Positions 8,711-17,797 of a DNA stretch of 38,434 nt are shown here, piece after piece (the stretch's first letter is position 1; each line of letters opens with the position of its first letter). The notes under the pieces are model-generated. The model was given only the letters and a program-made list of their open reading frames with translations. It searched no databases and was not told the DNA's origin. The position numbers and the translations under genes are program-made. Source of the stretch: Cricetibacter osteomyelitidis (GTDB lineage Bacteria; Pseudomonadota; Gammaproteobacteria; Enterobacterales; Pasteurellaceae); NCBI RefSeq assembly GCF_004340985.1, contig NZ_SLYB01000023.1, positions 1 to 38,434 on the forward strand. Reading direction: 5' to 3'.

Positions 8711-8734
8711 AAACCAAAATGATAACAAAAAATA

Positions 8735-8750
8735 TGTGATCTATATCACA
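8735..8750. promoter_or_regulatory. CRP site 3 upstream of mtlA
   Basis: TGTGATCTATATCACA is a third consensus CRP site with a different spacer, 40 bases beyond site 2. Apart from these sites, the 276 bases between mtlA and selC hold nothing else I can name. Confidence 0.85.
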
Positions 8751-8836
8751 TTTCTACTGCACAAAAAATAAGAACAGCGATGAATAAGATGAATAATAAG
8801 AAAGTAAAGGTGAATGGAATTATTTGAAAAGTAAAT

Positions 8837-8931
8837 TGGCGGAAGATCATGGGAGTTGAACCCACCCAAGACTGCTGGCAGCCTTAACAGGATTTGAAGT
8901 CCTGCCGCATCACCGGATACGACGACCTTCC
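8837..8931 (-). tRNA. selC: Selenocysteine tRNA (anticodon UCA)
   Basis: The minus strand folds into the long bacterial tRNA-Sec. It has an 8-bp acceptor stem (GGAAGGTC with GATCTTCC, one G-T pair), the D-arm region CCGGTGATGCGG, an anticodon loop CTTCAAA with TCA, a long variable arm (GGCTGCCAGCAGTCT) and a T-arm with GGTTCAACTCC. An encoded GCCA ends the molecule at 8837. Charged first with serine by SerRS, it is converted by SelA and brought to UGA codons by SelB, both encoded about 1-2 kb away. The 95-nt length is what bacterial tRNA-Sec shows. Confidence 0.97.
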
Positions 8932-8963
8932 GAAGTGATTGATAAGAAACTTGGTGAAAAACA

Positions 8964-8994
8964 ACCGCACTTTACTCCAAAGTGCGGTCTTTTT
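8964..8994. terminator. Paired uptake-sequence terminator
   Basis: Two inverted uptake sequences (ACCGCACTTT at 8964-8973 and AAAGTGCGGT at 8979-8988) form a 10-bp stem with a 5-base loop. T-rich tracts lie on both sides. It ends the minus-strand transcript of the DUF808 gene before selC. Confidence 0.8.
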
Positions 8995-9012
8995 CAATCA
9001 TTTATTTATGAA

Positions 9013-9882
9013 TTAATGTGTAGTTTTGTTTTTGCCGAATACTTTAATTAAAGGCAATACGATTGCACAAACGATAGCACCGGCAATAATGCCAATAACT
9101 AAAGTTGCAACTTGACCAAGAATACCGTTAACTAAATGATATTGCTCCAATAAATGATGCACAAAGGGCAAGTTATGAGCGATAATACCGCCGCCTACTA
9201 AAAACATTGCCAACGTTCCCACAAAGCTCAATACGCGCATAAACCAAGGCACGAATGCGATCAATCCTCGACCGAAACTTTGAGCAACATTCGATGCTTT
9301 TCCTATAAACCAGAAACCGATATCATCCAATCGCACAATACCCGCGACCAAGCCATACACAAACACGGTCATTCCCACGGCAATTAAACTCATGACTAAA
9401 GCCTGTATGACTAAAGGTTCATCTGCCACGACACCCAAAGATAAAATAATAATTTCGGCGGAAAGAATAAAGTCCGTTCGTACGGCACCTCTGATTTTAT
9501 CGTTTTCATTAATCACTTTGGTAGCGTGCTCGTCACCATCATTGTTATGCAAAAATTTATGTAACAATTTTTCCACGCCTTCAAAACACAAATATGCTCC
9601 GCCAATCATAAGTAGCGGCACAATTAACCAAGGAATAAAGGCGGAAAGCAACAACGAAAGAGGGACTAAAATTAACTTATTCAACATAGACCCTTTGAAC
9701 ACCGACCAAATAATCGGAAGTTCCCGCTCCGCACTGACACCGGTCACTTGATTGGCATTTAATGCCAAATCATCGCCCACCACACCGGCGGTTTTCTTCA
9801 TCGCCACTTTGGTCATTGTAGCCACATCATCCAGTACTGCGGTAATATCATCAAGTAAAGTAAAAAGCGAAGCAAATGCCAT
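9013..9882 (-). CDS. DUF808 family inner-membrane protein (YedI-like)
   Basis: The 289-residue membrane protein matches the DUF808/YedI family. It has the opening ASLFTLLDDITAVLDDVATMTKVA, then DDLALNANQVTGV, and several hydrophobic segments (around residues 70-95, 140-185, 205-240 and 255-280). The function of the family is unknown. A good TATAAT -10 element on the minus strand lies at 9922-9927 and AGGAA precedes the ATG, so it has its own promoter in the gap shared with the divergent selA. Its place between selC and selA may be chance, as nothing in it suggests a role in selenium use. Confidence 0.92.
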   Translation of the reverse strand: MAFASLFTLLDDITAVLDDVATMTKVAMKKTAGVVGDDLALNANQVTGVSAERELPIIWSVFKGSMLNKLILVPLSLLLSAFIPWLIVPLLMIGGAYLCFEGVEKLLHKFLHNNDGDEHATKVINENDKIRGAVRTDFILSAEIIILSLGVVADEPLVIQALVMSLIAVGMTVFVYGLVAGIVRLDDIGFWFIGKASNVAQSFGRGLIAFVPWFMRVLSFVGTLAMFLVGGGIIAHNLPFVHHLLEQYHLVNGILGQVATLVIGIIAGAIVCAIVLPLIKVFGKNKTTH

Positions 9883-9977
9883 AAAAGTTCCTGTAAAATA
9901 AGCAAGTAAAAATTCTTGGGCATTATAGAAGATTTTTCGCTAGAATAGAAAGCAAAACAATCAAAAGAGAAGAAAAA

Positions 9978-11354
9978 ATGACCGCACTTTACCAATCCTT
10001 ACCATCTGTTGACAAGCTACTCAAAACCCCGCAAGGTGAACGGTTGTGCGAACAATTCGGTCATACGGCATTTGTATTGACTTGCCGTGAAATGCTGCAA
10101 ATCGGTCGGGATATGATAAAAAACAGCGAAAAATTACCGCACTTTTTTGCCTCTGAAACACAGATTTTTACGGAACTGGCACAGCGTTTAACACAAAGCG
10201 GTCAAGTACAAATGAAATCCGTGCACAATCTCACGGGAACGGTATTACACACCAATCTTGGTCGGGCGTTGTGGTCGCAGGCTGCACAGCAAGCGGCACT
10301 TACCGCAATGCAAAGTAATGTAGCGTTGGAATATGATTTGGAGGCGGGCAAACGCAGTCACCGAGATAATTATATCAGCGAACTGCTTTGTCAACTCACC
10401 GGAGCGGAAGCAGCTTGCGTAGTGAATAACAATGCGGCGGCAGTTTTATTAATGCTGGCAACCTTTGCCAAAGATCGGGAAGTAATTATTTCTCGCGGCG
10501 AACTGATCGAAATCGGCGGCGCGTTTCGTATTCCCGATATTATGTCGCAGGCTGGCTGTCGATTAGTAGAAGTGGGGACAACTAATCGTACTCATTTAAA
10601 AGATTATCGCAACGCAATTAACGAAAATACTGCATTTTTAATGAAGGTTCACAGCAGTAACTATCAAATTTGCGGGTTTACCGCCTCAGTAAGCGAACAG
10701 GAATTAGCCGAACTCGGTAAAACCAGCAATATTCCTGTCATCAGCGATTTAGGCAGCGGTGCGTTAATCGATTTACGTCAATACGGCTTGCCTTATGAAC
10801 CGACGGTACAAGAAAAAGTGGCTCAAGGTGTGAATTTAGTCTCTTTCTCCGGCGACAAACTGCTCGGCGGCGTGCAAGCCGGTATTATCGTAGGCAAAAA
10901 AGCCTTAATTGATCAATTACAATCTCATCCGTTAAAACGGGTGCTGCGTTGCGATAAAGTGATCCTGGCAGGACTTGAAGCCACCTTACGTTTATATTTA
11001 CAGCCGGAAAAACTAGCGGAAAAATTAACCACATTACGTTTGCTTACCCGACCGGTGAATTTATTAACCCAACAAGCAGAGCAACTAAAAGTGCGGTTAG
11101 AAAATCAATTAAATTCAAACTATTGCGTGCAAATCGAAACCAGTTCGGCACAAATCGGCAGCGGCTCGCAACCGACGGCACGGATTCCGTCCGTGGCGGT
11201 AACGATTTCCGGTGAAAATCTCACCGCACTTTCAAGTCGTTTTAAACAGCTTTCACAGCCGATTATCGGACGAATGGAACAAGATAAAATTTGGTTGGAT
11301 TTACGCAGCGTTGCAGATATCGAGCAGTTACTCAATACGATAGGTGAACTATGA
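9978..11354 (+). CDS. selA: L-seryl-tRNA(Sec) selenium transferase
   Basis: SelA is the PLP enzyme that replaces the serine hydroxyl on Ser-tRNA(Sec) with selenium from selenophosphate, giving Sec-tRNA. The 458 residues are the usual length. The N-terminal tRNA-binding segment opens with [16 protein letters not shown]. The glycine-rich [13 protein letters not shown] lies near residues 85-97, and the PLP lysine is in [14 protein letters not shown] (Lys294). AGAGAAGA lies before the ATG. The first codons after the ATG are themselves an uptake sequence (ACCGCACTT). The gene overlaps selB by four bases (ATGA), so the two are one operon. Confidence 0.97.
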   Translation: MTALYQSLPSVDKLLKTPQGERLCEQFGHTAFVLTCREMLQIGRDMIKNSEKLPHFFASETQIFTELAQRLTQSGQVQMKSVHNLTGTVLHTNLGRALWSQAAQQAALTAMQSNVALEYDLEAGKRSHRDNYISELLCQLTGAEAACVVNNNAAAVLLMLATFAKDREVIISRGELIEIGGAFRIPDIMSQAGCRLVEVGTTNRTHLKDYRNAINENTAFLMKVHSSNYQICGFTASVSEQELAELGKTSNIPVISDLGSGALIDLRQYGLPYEPTVQEKVAQGVNLVSFSGDKLLGGVQAGIIVGKKALIDQLQSHPLKRVLRCDKVILAGLEATLRLYLQPEKLAEKLTTLRLLTRPVNLLTQQAEQLKVRLENQLNSNYCVQIETSSAQIGSGSQPTARIPSVAVTISGENLTALSSRFKQLSQPIIGRMEQDKIWLDLRSVADIEQLLNTIGEL

Positions 11355-13207
11355 TTATTGTTACTTCAGGTCACGTGGATCACGGCAAAACCGCATTATT
11401 ACAGGCATTAACCGGGACGAACACAGCTCATTTACCGGAAGAAAAAAAACGGGGAATGACCATTGATTTAGGCTATGCTTACTTGCCATTGGCAGATAAA
11501 ATTCTCGGCTTTATTGATGTACCGGGACACGAAAAATTCTTAGCCAATATGTTGGCGGGACTGGGCGGAATTGAACACGCTATGCTGATTGTGGCGGCAG
11601 ATGAAGGCATTCAACCGCAAACCGTAGAACATTTGACTATTTTGCGATTGTTGCAAATCCGCAATATCATGGTGATAATCACCAAATCAGATCGGGCAAG
11701 TTCACAACAAATTGACGAACTTAAAGCCAAAATTCAGCAAAATTATCCTTTTTTAACAGACAATCCGTTTTTTGTTACATCCGCAACAAGCGGGCAAGGT
11801 ATTGATAAGCTGCGTGATTACTTGGCTGCTTTGTCCAATCACGCCGATCAAAATAAACCGTTCCGCTATGCTATCGACCGTATCTTCAGCGTGACCGGTG
11901 CGGGAACTGTCGTGACCGGCACAGCATTTAGCGGCACAGTAAAAATTGATGATGAGCTTTATCTTTCCGGTAGCGAAAAAGTGCGGGTAAAAAATATCCA
12001 TGCACAAAATACACAATCTGTTCAAGGGTTTGCAGGACAACGCTTAGCCTTAAATATTACAGATTCCGACCGCTCTTCTGTCGATCGGGGCGACTGGCTG
12101 TTGAGTTCTCCGCCTTTTGCCGCAACTGAACGGTTGACTATCCGGCTTGAAGCGGAAACGAATTTAACGGAAAGCCAGCCGGTGCATATTTACCAAGCTG
12201 CCAGCCGTACCACGGGTAAATTAAGTTTATTGGACAACAAAAGTTTAGCTAAAAGCCAGCAAGGTTTGGCAGAACTGCTTTTAGATAAGCCATTGTTTTT
12301 AACTTTCGGCGACAAGCTGATTTTACGTAGCGGCGATGCCAAATCCGTGATTGCAGGAGCAAGCGTGCTGGAAGTCTATTCGCCAAAACGCCATAAACGC
12401 AGCGAAGTGCGGTTGAATTATTTGCAGAATTTACAGCAGGCAGAAAATACGGCACAGAGAATTGCACTTTATTTGCAGGGAAAAGCGGTGAATGTGCAAG
12501 AATTAGCGTGGATTGAGCAATTAACGGAAGCGCAGCTCAATACGGTTTTAGCACAAAATAAACAGGTACGTTTTCAGGATTGGGCATTTGATGCCGATTA
12601 TCAGCAACAGCAAAATGAAAAATTAATCACTGCACTTTCGGATTATCATGAACAGTACAGCGACCAGTTAGGCTTGGGTAAAGCCCGCTTGTACCGTATC
12701 GCTTGTTTAAACCAGCCGGAAAAATTGATTTATCACTTTATAGATGAATTAATTGCAAAGAACCGGCTGCAACAAACCCGCGGTTGGTTGCATACACCGG
12801 AACATAAAATTCAGTTCAATGAACAAGAACGGGAATTATGGAAACAGGTATTGCAGCAATTTGCGGAAAATAACGGTCAATCTCTGTGGGTACGCGATGT
12901 GGCAAATGCCTTGCGCGTTGATGAAACCGCCATGCGGAATTTTATGTATAAAGCCGGCAAATTAGGTTATCTCACCGCCGTGGTCAAAGATCGCTTTTTC
13001 TTAACGGAAATGGTGTATGGTTATGCTCGTTTAATTAAGAAAATTGCAAAGGAACAAGGCAGCATTAGCGTAAATCAGTTGCGGGATGAATTAAATTTCG
13101 GTCGAAAAATGACTGTGCAACTGATGGAATATTTCGATCGTTGCGGTTTCTTACGCCGCAAAGGTAATCAGCATATTTTGCGTGACAGCGAAATGTTTGA
13201 TTTATAA
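11351..13207 (+). CDS. selB: Selenocysteine-specific elongation factor
   Basis: SelB carries Sec-tRNA to the ribosome at UGA codons that precede a SECIS hairpin. The 618-residue protein starts with an EF-Tu-like GTPase. The P-loop is [11 protein letters not shown] (residues 7-17), the G2 region is [15 protein letters not shown]3 is DVPGHEKF and G4 is TKSD. Two beta-barrel domains follow, then the mRNA-binding winged-helix repeats over about residues 360-618, ending [19 protein letters not shown]. It starts four bases inside selA and ends at a strong hairpin terminator. No selenoprotein gene, such as formate dehydrogenase, lies in the window, so the target must be elsewhere. Confidence 0.97.
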   Translation: MIIVTSGHVDHGKTALLQALTGTNTAHLPEEKKRGMTIDLGYAYLPLADKILGFIDVPGHEKFLANMLAGLGGIEHAMLIVAADEGIQPQTVEHLTILRLLQIRNIMVIITKSDRASSQQIDELKAKIQQNYPFLTDNPFFVTSATSGQGIDKLRDYLAALSNHADQNKPFRYAIDRIFSVTGAGTVVTGTAFSGTVKIDDELYLSGSEKVRVKNIHAQNTQSVQGFAGQRLALNITDSDRSSVDRGDWLLSSPPFAATERLTIRLEAETNLTESQPVHIYQAASRTTGKLSLLDNKSLAKSQQGLAELLLDKPLFLTFGDKLILRSGDAKSVIAGASVLEVYSPKRHKRSEVRLNYLQNLQQAENTAQRIALYLQGKAVNVQELAWIEQLTEAQLNTVLAQNKQVRFQDWAFDADYQQQQNEKLITALSDYHEQYSDQLGLGKARLYRIACLNQPEKLIYHFIDELIAKNRLQQTRGWLHTPEHKIQFNEQERELWKQVLQQFAENNGQSLWVRDVANALRVDETAMRNFMYKAGKLGYLTAVVKDRFFLTEMVYGYARLIKKIAKEQGSISVNQLRDELNFGRKMTVQLMEYFDRCGFLRRKGNQHILRDSEMFDL

Positions 13208-13211
13208 GTAG

Positions 13212-13248
13212 AAAATCAGCACATATAGGCAAATGTGCTGATTTTTTA
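13212..13248. terminator. Bidirectional terminator between selB and the convergent gene
   Basis: A 12-bp stem (AAATCAGCACAT at 13213-13224 and its complement at 13233-13244) with an 8-base loop is followed by a T-run on the plus strand, with T-rich sequence on the other side too. It closes selAB and the minus-strand gene at 13261. Confidence 0.85.
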
Positions 13249-13260
13249 AATAGAACGGCT

Positions 13261-14223
13261 CTAGAAAATAGCTTCCAACCGCACAAATACACCCACGGCG
13301 TGATCGCGGTCTTTGTCTTTATTATTGTAATAAGTCAATTCCGGTTGAATAAACAGCCATTGCCGCCAAATCGGTTGTCGCCACTGTACATAAGGACCAT
13401 AGGAATTTAAGTGCATGTTTTTATTCTTAAAATTCCCTCCCGTGTAAATTCCATAATTTAAACGTTTGAAATTCGCATAATCATGTTGACGGAATAGACT
13501 ATTGCCCCAGAAAGTGCTTTCTTCATTGTCATTATGCACGTATTGCACGTTCACTTGATTGGCAATAAAATGCCGTTCATCCTGGGTATAACGAACTTCT
13601 GCATTACCGCGCAAATAATTGCGGGTATCCAAACCGTAACGATAAATCGCTTCTAAGCGGGTTGAATAACTATCGGTTAATTGCCAATCTTTGGCTAATT
13701 TTAGCCGCACATAAGGATCATTCCACTTACGGATCCCCAAATCTAAATCTATTTCTGCATCAATGGATTTTTTGAATGCCGACCAACGCAATGCAAGAGA
13801 TGAGTTATCATCACGGTTTTGTTGGTTATCCCAACGTCGTTTATTCGCTATCGGTCTGGCCGCACTGCTTTCTGCTCCGCCTTGTAGTTCGTTATCTAAG
13901 GACTCATCTCCCACCACCAAACTAAAACGATTTTTTAAGCCGGGCAACCGCACTTTTAATCGTACACGGGGTTTAAAAGATAAATGATCGTAATGATTCC
14001 ATTGAGAATCCATCATCACCCGCAAAGTAGCAGTAGCAGGTTTATTCGGATCTGGTACGCCAATCCAGTTATCTAACGTATTCACCCAATCATGCAATGT
14101 TGTACGCACGGTTTGATGAGAACTATCTACCCAAGTATTTGCCTGAGCATCTGTTTGATTTGCACTGACGGCAACTGAAACTAAAACAGTCCCGATAAAA
14201 AGTGCAGTACGGCTTAATTTCAT
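13261..14223 (-). CDS. Probable outer-membrane beta-barrel protein, function unknown
   Basis: I place the start at the ATG at 14223 (MKLSRTALF, 320 residues), with AGGGAG in front; a longer open frame exists upstream but lacks a binding site. A cleavable signal peptide is clear (MKLSRTALFIGTVLVSVAVSA). The mature part alternates polar and aromatic residues in short stretches typical of beta strands (FKPRVRLKVRL, YVRLKLAKDW, YSTRLEAIYRYG, HFIANQVNVQYV, LFIQPELTYY). It ends in VGVFVRLEAIF, an aromatic-terminated last strand as recognised by the Bam machinery. I do not recognise the substrate or family with certainty. It stands alone, convergent to selAB and divergent from the metallopeptidase gene. 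Confidence 0.8.
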   Translation of the reverse strand: MKLSRTALFIGTVLVSVAVSANQTDAQANTWVDSSHQTVRTTLHDWVNTLDNWIGVPDPNKPATATLRVMMDSQWNHYDHLSFKPRVRLKVRLPGLKNRFSLVVGDESLDNELQGGAESSAARPIANKRRWDNQQNRDDNSSLALRWSAFKKSIDAEIDLDLGIRKWNDPYVRLKLAKDWQLTDSYSTRLEAIYRYGLDTRNYLRGNAEVRYTQDERHFIANQVNVQYVHNDNEESTFWGNSLFRQHDYANFKRLNYGIYTGGNFKNKNMHLNSYGPYVQWRQPIWRQWLFIQPELTYYNNKDKDRDHAVGVFVRLEAIF

Positions 14224-14380
14224 AACCTGACTCCCTACTTTATTCAGGTTCCAACTTACTTGGATTATTTTAATTTGTAAAGAAGTGCGGTTAAAAAAAT
14301 ACAATTTTTTCTGTGTGTTTGAATATAAATCAAATATAATTTCGATGAATTTATTTAGTATTTATAAAAGGAAGACAATT

Positions 14381-15220
14381 ATGCGTTGGCAAGGCCGTAG
14401 AGAAAGTTCAAATGTAGAAGACCGTCGTCAATCCGGCGGTTCTCTGGGTGGCGGTAAAAAAAGTGTCGGAATCCTAGGATTTATTATCTTATTGGTCGGC
14501 TCCTACTATGGAGTAGATTTATCCGGTTTGGTCGGTGCAATGGGTACCGATAATTCAGTGGGATCATCTTCATCTTTAAGCACAACGGAAGAACAACAGC
14601 TTAATTCGCTTGCCCGTGTTGTGTTAGCGGATACGGAAAGCACTTGGCAATATTATTTCAGTCAAAACGGGCAACGTTATATGCCGCCGACAATGGTGCT
14701 TTATTCAGGTGCAACACGTACCAGCTGCGGTACAGGACAAGCGGCAATGGGGCCTTTTTATTGCCCTAACGATCAAAAAGTCTATTTAGATTTGTCTTTT
14801 TATAGTGATATGAAAAACAAGCTCGGTGCTACGGGTGATACCGCTTTCGCCTATGTTATCGCTCATGAAGTCGGCCATCATGTACAAAACTTATTAGGTA
14901 TTTTGCCGAAAGTAAGCCAGGCTCAACAACAATCAAACAGCAAAGTCGCCAATCAACTTTCCGTAAAACTGGAATTACAAGCGGACTGTTTTGCCGGTGT
15001 GTGGGGATATCAAGCGTCCCAAAATAATTTATTGGAAACCGGCGACTTGGAAGAGGCCTTTAACGCTGCAGAAGCCGTAGGTGACGATCGTTTGCAAAAA
15101 CGCAGTCAAGGTTATGTGATACCGGATAGCTTCACTCACGGCACGTCTGCCCAACGTTTAGCTTGGTTTAAACGCGGGTTGCAAAGCGGTGACCCAAGTC
15201 AATGTAATAGTTTTAATTAA
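14381..15220 (+). CDS. ypfJ: Neutral zinc metallopeptidase, YpfJ family
   Basis: The 279-residue protein has a basic, glycine-rich N-terminus ([16 protein letters not shown]), one membrane segment ([15 protein letters not shown], about residues 28-42) and a large external domain. The zinc-binding HExxH motif is in [17 protein letters not shown], and the downstream [13 protein letters not shown] supplies the expected third-ligand region. The neutral zinc metallopeptidase family has a predicted, little-studied protease function in the envelope. I chose the ATG at 14381, which has AAAAGGA before it; an in-frame extension upstream is not supported. A TATAAT lies at 14335-14340. A terminator follows directly. 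Confidence 0.93.
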   Translation: MRWQGRRESSNVEDRRQSGGSLGGGKKSVGILGFIILLVGSYYGVDLSGLVGAMGTDNSVGSSSSLSTTEEQQLNSLARVVLADTESTWQYYFSQNGQRYMPPTMVLYSGATRTSCGTGQAAMGPFYCPNDQKVYLDLSFYSDMKNKLGATGDTAFAYVIAHEVGHHVQNLLGILPKVSQAQQQSNSKVANQLSVKLELQADCFAGVWGYQASQNNLLETGDLEEAFNAAEAVGDDRLQKRSQGYVIPDSFTHGTSAQRLAWFKRGLQSGDPSQCNSFN

Positions 15221-15224
15221 GTAA

Positions 15225-15256
15225 AATAATGCCGGAATATTTCCGGCATTATTTTT
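15225..15256. terminator. Bidirectional terminator after ypfJ
   Basis: A 13-bp perfect stem (AATAATGCCGGAA at 15225-15237 and its complement at 15241-15253) with a 3-base loop and a following T-run ends ypfJ. It also lies just beyond the stop of the convergent ligase-like gene. Confidence 0.85.
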
Positions 15257-15261
15257 GTCTG

Positions 15262-16524
15262 TTAAATTTTTTCCTGTTTATCTTTTAGGCTATATTTCAT
15301 TACGGCATAAAAGACTATCACCAAAAAGAAATAAAAAATATTGCCAGAATTATGAGCAAAAAAACCTTGACTTAAGCAATAGAACATCATTGATACAATA
15401 TGTACGGTTCCCAGCAAAGCAACTGTTTTTTGTTCTAGCGTTGCACCGTTTAATTTTCGCCAAAATAATATAAGTGGCACAAAAAAGACTGATAACAACG
15501 CAAACAATCCGATAATACCCCGTTTTGCCGAATCATCGATATATTGATTATGAGCATGACCAAATCTTACTGCCTCCTGATGAATAATCTTTTCTTTTGC
15601 TTGCTGTTGTTTTTTCTGCCTGATTCCCGCTTCCCCCCAACCTAATAGCGGTTTTTCCTGTACTGCTAACCAAGCACTTTTCCACATATCAAATCTTGCC
15701 CCTAAAGAAGTTGCACCATTATTTTTCTCTACATATTTTGTAATATCACTTTGAGCTTGATTAAAACGCTTAATAATTTGGCTATGTGGCATAAATGTCA
15801 GAACAACCACCAACAATGTAATCAAGCCAAAAAATGAAGTAAGTGCAGTTTTTGATAAAGAACGACGATAAGTCCAAATAATAAAAAGCACAACAAAAGG
15901 CAAACCAATCCATGCACCGCGAGCGGTGGAAAGGAAACTGGACATCATCCCCATTAAAGTGAAAACTAAATAAAGTGCGGTGAGTTTATAACGTTTTTGA
16001 ATAGCAAAATAAATGGTAACCACCAACGAAAACATAGCTAATGACATTGCCATGCCACCGCCTTGAATATGCATAATCTTATCACCAAATCCCATAGGAT
16101 GATGCATAATAAAACGATGATAAATACTGATCGCCCCCGCAATGAATGCCCCCCATGGAATGACATGCAGCAACATATTCAAGTTGATAGGAAATTGCCT
16201 AAAAAGCAATAATAACGGAACAAATAACAATACCTTCGTCGGATTATCCAACGTGTTCAACTTATCTTGGTGTACTGCTAAAGATAAGACAAAAACGGCA
16301 AAGTAAAATACATAGCTGAATGCCAACCATTTTTCTTCCTTTATTAAGTGCCATTTTTGTTTTTTTATTGCCAAATAATAAATTAAATAGCCTAATGCAA
16401 TCACGCCTAAAAACAACGGGGAATAGTTATAACCTTTAGGGAAAAGCAATAAAAGCAGAAAAAATAAGGCAATCGCAATATTCACTAGAATTTGTATTTT
16501 ATGCGTTTTTAATATTGCAAGCAT
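15262..16524 (-). CDS. O-antigen ligase / Wzy-like polysaccharide membrane protein
   Basis: This is a hydrophobic protein of the O-antigen ligase superfamily (Wzy_C type), which joins or polymerises surface glycans on the outer face of the inner membrane. About ten or more membrane segments are visible from residue 10 on. A large external loop lies between about residues 245 and 335, where family-typical residues occur: LSTARGAWIGL with the conserved arginine just before it, then RFDMWKSAWLAVQEKPLLGWGEAG and FGHAHNQYID with the conserved histidine. The ATG at 16524 (420 residues) has AAAGGA before it; a 19-residue longer frame has no such site. It lies downstream of fbaA but beyond a terminator. 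In Pasteurellaceae such genes act in lipooligosaccharide completion; ligase and polymerase cannot be told apart here. Confidence 0.85.
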   Translation of the reverse strand: MLAILKTHKIQILVNIAIALFFLLLLLFPKGYNYSPLFLGVIALGYLIYYLAIKKQKWHLIKEEKWLAFSYVFYFAVFVLSLAVHQDKLNTLDNPTKVLLFVPLLLLFRQFPINLNMLLHVIPWGAFIAGAISIYHRFIMHHPMGFGDKIMHIQGGGMAMSLAMFSLVVTIYFAIQKRYKLTALYLVFTLMGMMSSFLSTARGAWIGLPFVVLFIIWTYRRSLSKTALTSFFGLITLLVVVLTFMPHSQIIKRFNQAQSDITKYVEKNNGATSLGARFDMWKSAWLAVQEKPLLGWGEAGIRQKKQQQAKEKIIHQEAVRFGHAHNQYIDDSAKRGIIGLFALLSVFFVPLILFWRKLNGATLEQKTVALLGTVHIVSMMFYCLSQGFFAHNSGNIFYFFLVIVFYAVMKYSLKDKQEKI

Positions 16525-16567
16525 ATATAATCCTTTGAAAAAAAAGTTATGTCGCAAATTTTCCCAT

Positions 16568-16597
16568 AAAAAAGACCGCACTTAAAGTACGGTCTTG
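16568..16597 (-). terminator. Terminator of fbaA built from paired uptake sequences
   Basis: On the minus strand an imperfect inverted repeat (AAGACCGTACTT and AAGTGCGGTCTT, one mismatch) is followed by six T. One arm is a full uptake sequence, the other a one-base variant. It sits 24 bases after the fbaA stop. Confidence 0.8.
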
Positions 16598-16620
16598 AAA
16601 ATATTTTTCTTCTTGCTCAA

Positions 16621-17700
16621 TTATAAAACATTTACACAGTTTAAATCTTCAAAAGATTGCTCTAAACGTTTAGACATTGACTCTTCCATTTTACGCAACC
16701 ACACACGTGGGTCGTAGAATTTTTTGTTTGGTGCATCCGGGCCTTCAGGATTACCTAATTGACCTTGTAAGTATGCTTCGTTTGCCTTGTAGAATTGCAA
16801 AATACCGTCCCACGCGGCCCATTGAGTATCCGTATCAATGTTCATTTTGATTGCACCGTAGCTGATTGCTTCACGAATTTCTTCACGAGATGAACCTGAA
16901 CCGCCGTGGAATACGAAGTTGATTGATTTTGCCGGAAGATTACGTTCTTTAGAAACAAATTCTTGCGATGCACCTAAGATAGATGGTTTTAATTTCACGT
17001 TGCCCGGTTTATAAACGCCGTGTACGTTACCGAATGCAGCCGCCACTGTGAAACGTGGGCTTACCGGGTTTAATTGGTCGTAAACATAAAGTACGTCTGC
17101 CGGTTGAGTATATAAACGGGATTCATCCACATCTGAGTTATCTACACCGTCTTCTTCACCGCCGGTGATACCGATTTCAATTTCAAGGGTCATCCCCATT
17201 TTATCCATACGCGCTAAATATTCACGGCAGATTGCCATATTTTCTTCCATTGATTCTTCAGAAAGGTCGATCATATGGGATGAGAATAACGGTTTACCGG
17301 TTTCAGCAAAGTATTTTTCGCCCGCTTCAAGCAGACCATCGATCCAAGGAAGTAATTTTTTCGCTGCATGGTCGGTATGAAGGATGACCGGCACACCGTA
17401 TTCTTCCGCTAAAGCATGAACGTGTTTTGCACCGGCGATAGCACCTAATACATCCGGACGCGCACCGCTTGCCGGTTTGATACCTTTACCGGCATAGAAT
17501 GCCGCACCACCGTTAGAGAATTGTACGATAACCGGTGCTTTTACACGTGCCGCAGTTTCCAATACTGTATTTACGGAGTCAGAACCGACACAATTGACCG
17601 CCGGGATAGCAAAGTTGTGTTCTTTTGCGTAAGCAAATACTTTTTGCACATCATCACCGGTTAATACGCCTGGTTTTACGATATCTAATAATTTAGCCAT
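16621..17700 (-). CDS. fbaA: Class II fructose-bisphosphate aldolase
   Basis: FbaA splits fructose 1,6-bisphosphate into dihydroxyacetone phosphate and glyceraldehyde 3-phosphate, and works in reverse in gluconeogenesis. The 359-residue protein is the zinc-dependent class II A type, like E. coli FbaA. Zinc-ligand motifs are present: VILHTDHAAK with the catalytic aspartate and a histidine, EIEIGITGGEEDGVD, FGNVHGVYKPGNVKL and FVFHGGSGSSREEI. RBS AAAAGGAAAA precedes the ATG. It lies 97 bases after pgk on the same strand and probably shares its transcript, the usual pairing in gammaproteobacteria. Confidence 0.97.
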   Translation of the reverse strand: MAKLLDIVKPGVLTGDDVQKVFAYAKEHNFAIPAVNCVGSDSVNTVLETAARVKAPVIVQFSNGGAAFYAGKGIKPASGARPDVLGAIAGAKHVHALAEEYGVPVILHTDHAAKKLLPWIDGLLEAGEKYFAETGKPLFSSHMIDLSEESMEENMAICREYLARMDKMGMTLEIEIGITGGEEDGVDNSDVDESRLYTQPADVLYVYDQLNPVSPRFTVAAAFGNVHGVYKPGNVKLKPSILGASQEFVSKERNLPAKSINFVFHGGSGSSREEIREAISYGAIKMNIDTDTQWAAWDGILQFYKANEAYLQGQLGNPEGPDAPNKKFYDPRVWLRKMEESMSKRLEQSFEDLNCVNVL

Positions 17701-17797
17701 TTTCGTTTTCCTTTTGGATTTGGACGCTTAATGCGTCAATTAAAATTAAAATCTGTTTGTAGGACGTATTTACATACACCTAAATTATTAATGGTTA

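Noticed and set aside
8761-8836. Possible small RNA between the CRP sites and selC
   Set aside because: AT-rich, no hairpin with T-run and no paired promoter could be seen.
14285-14380. Longer N-terminus for the YpfJ metallopeptidase
   Set aside because: The extension lacks a binding site, overlaps the upstream promoter (TATAAT at 14335) and is not part of the family.
15262-16524. Capsule or O-antigen gene cluster
   Set aside because: The ligase-like gene stands alone, with glycolytic and metallopeptidase genes as neighbours and no glycosyltransferases nearby.
16525-16581. Upstream start for the O-antigen ligase-like protein
   Set aside because: The frame runs into the fbaA terminator region and has no binding site; the ATG at 16524 has AAAGGA.
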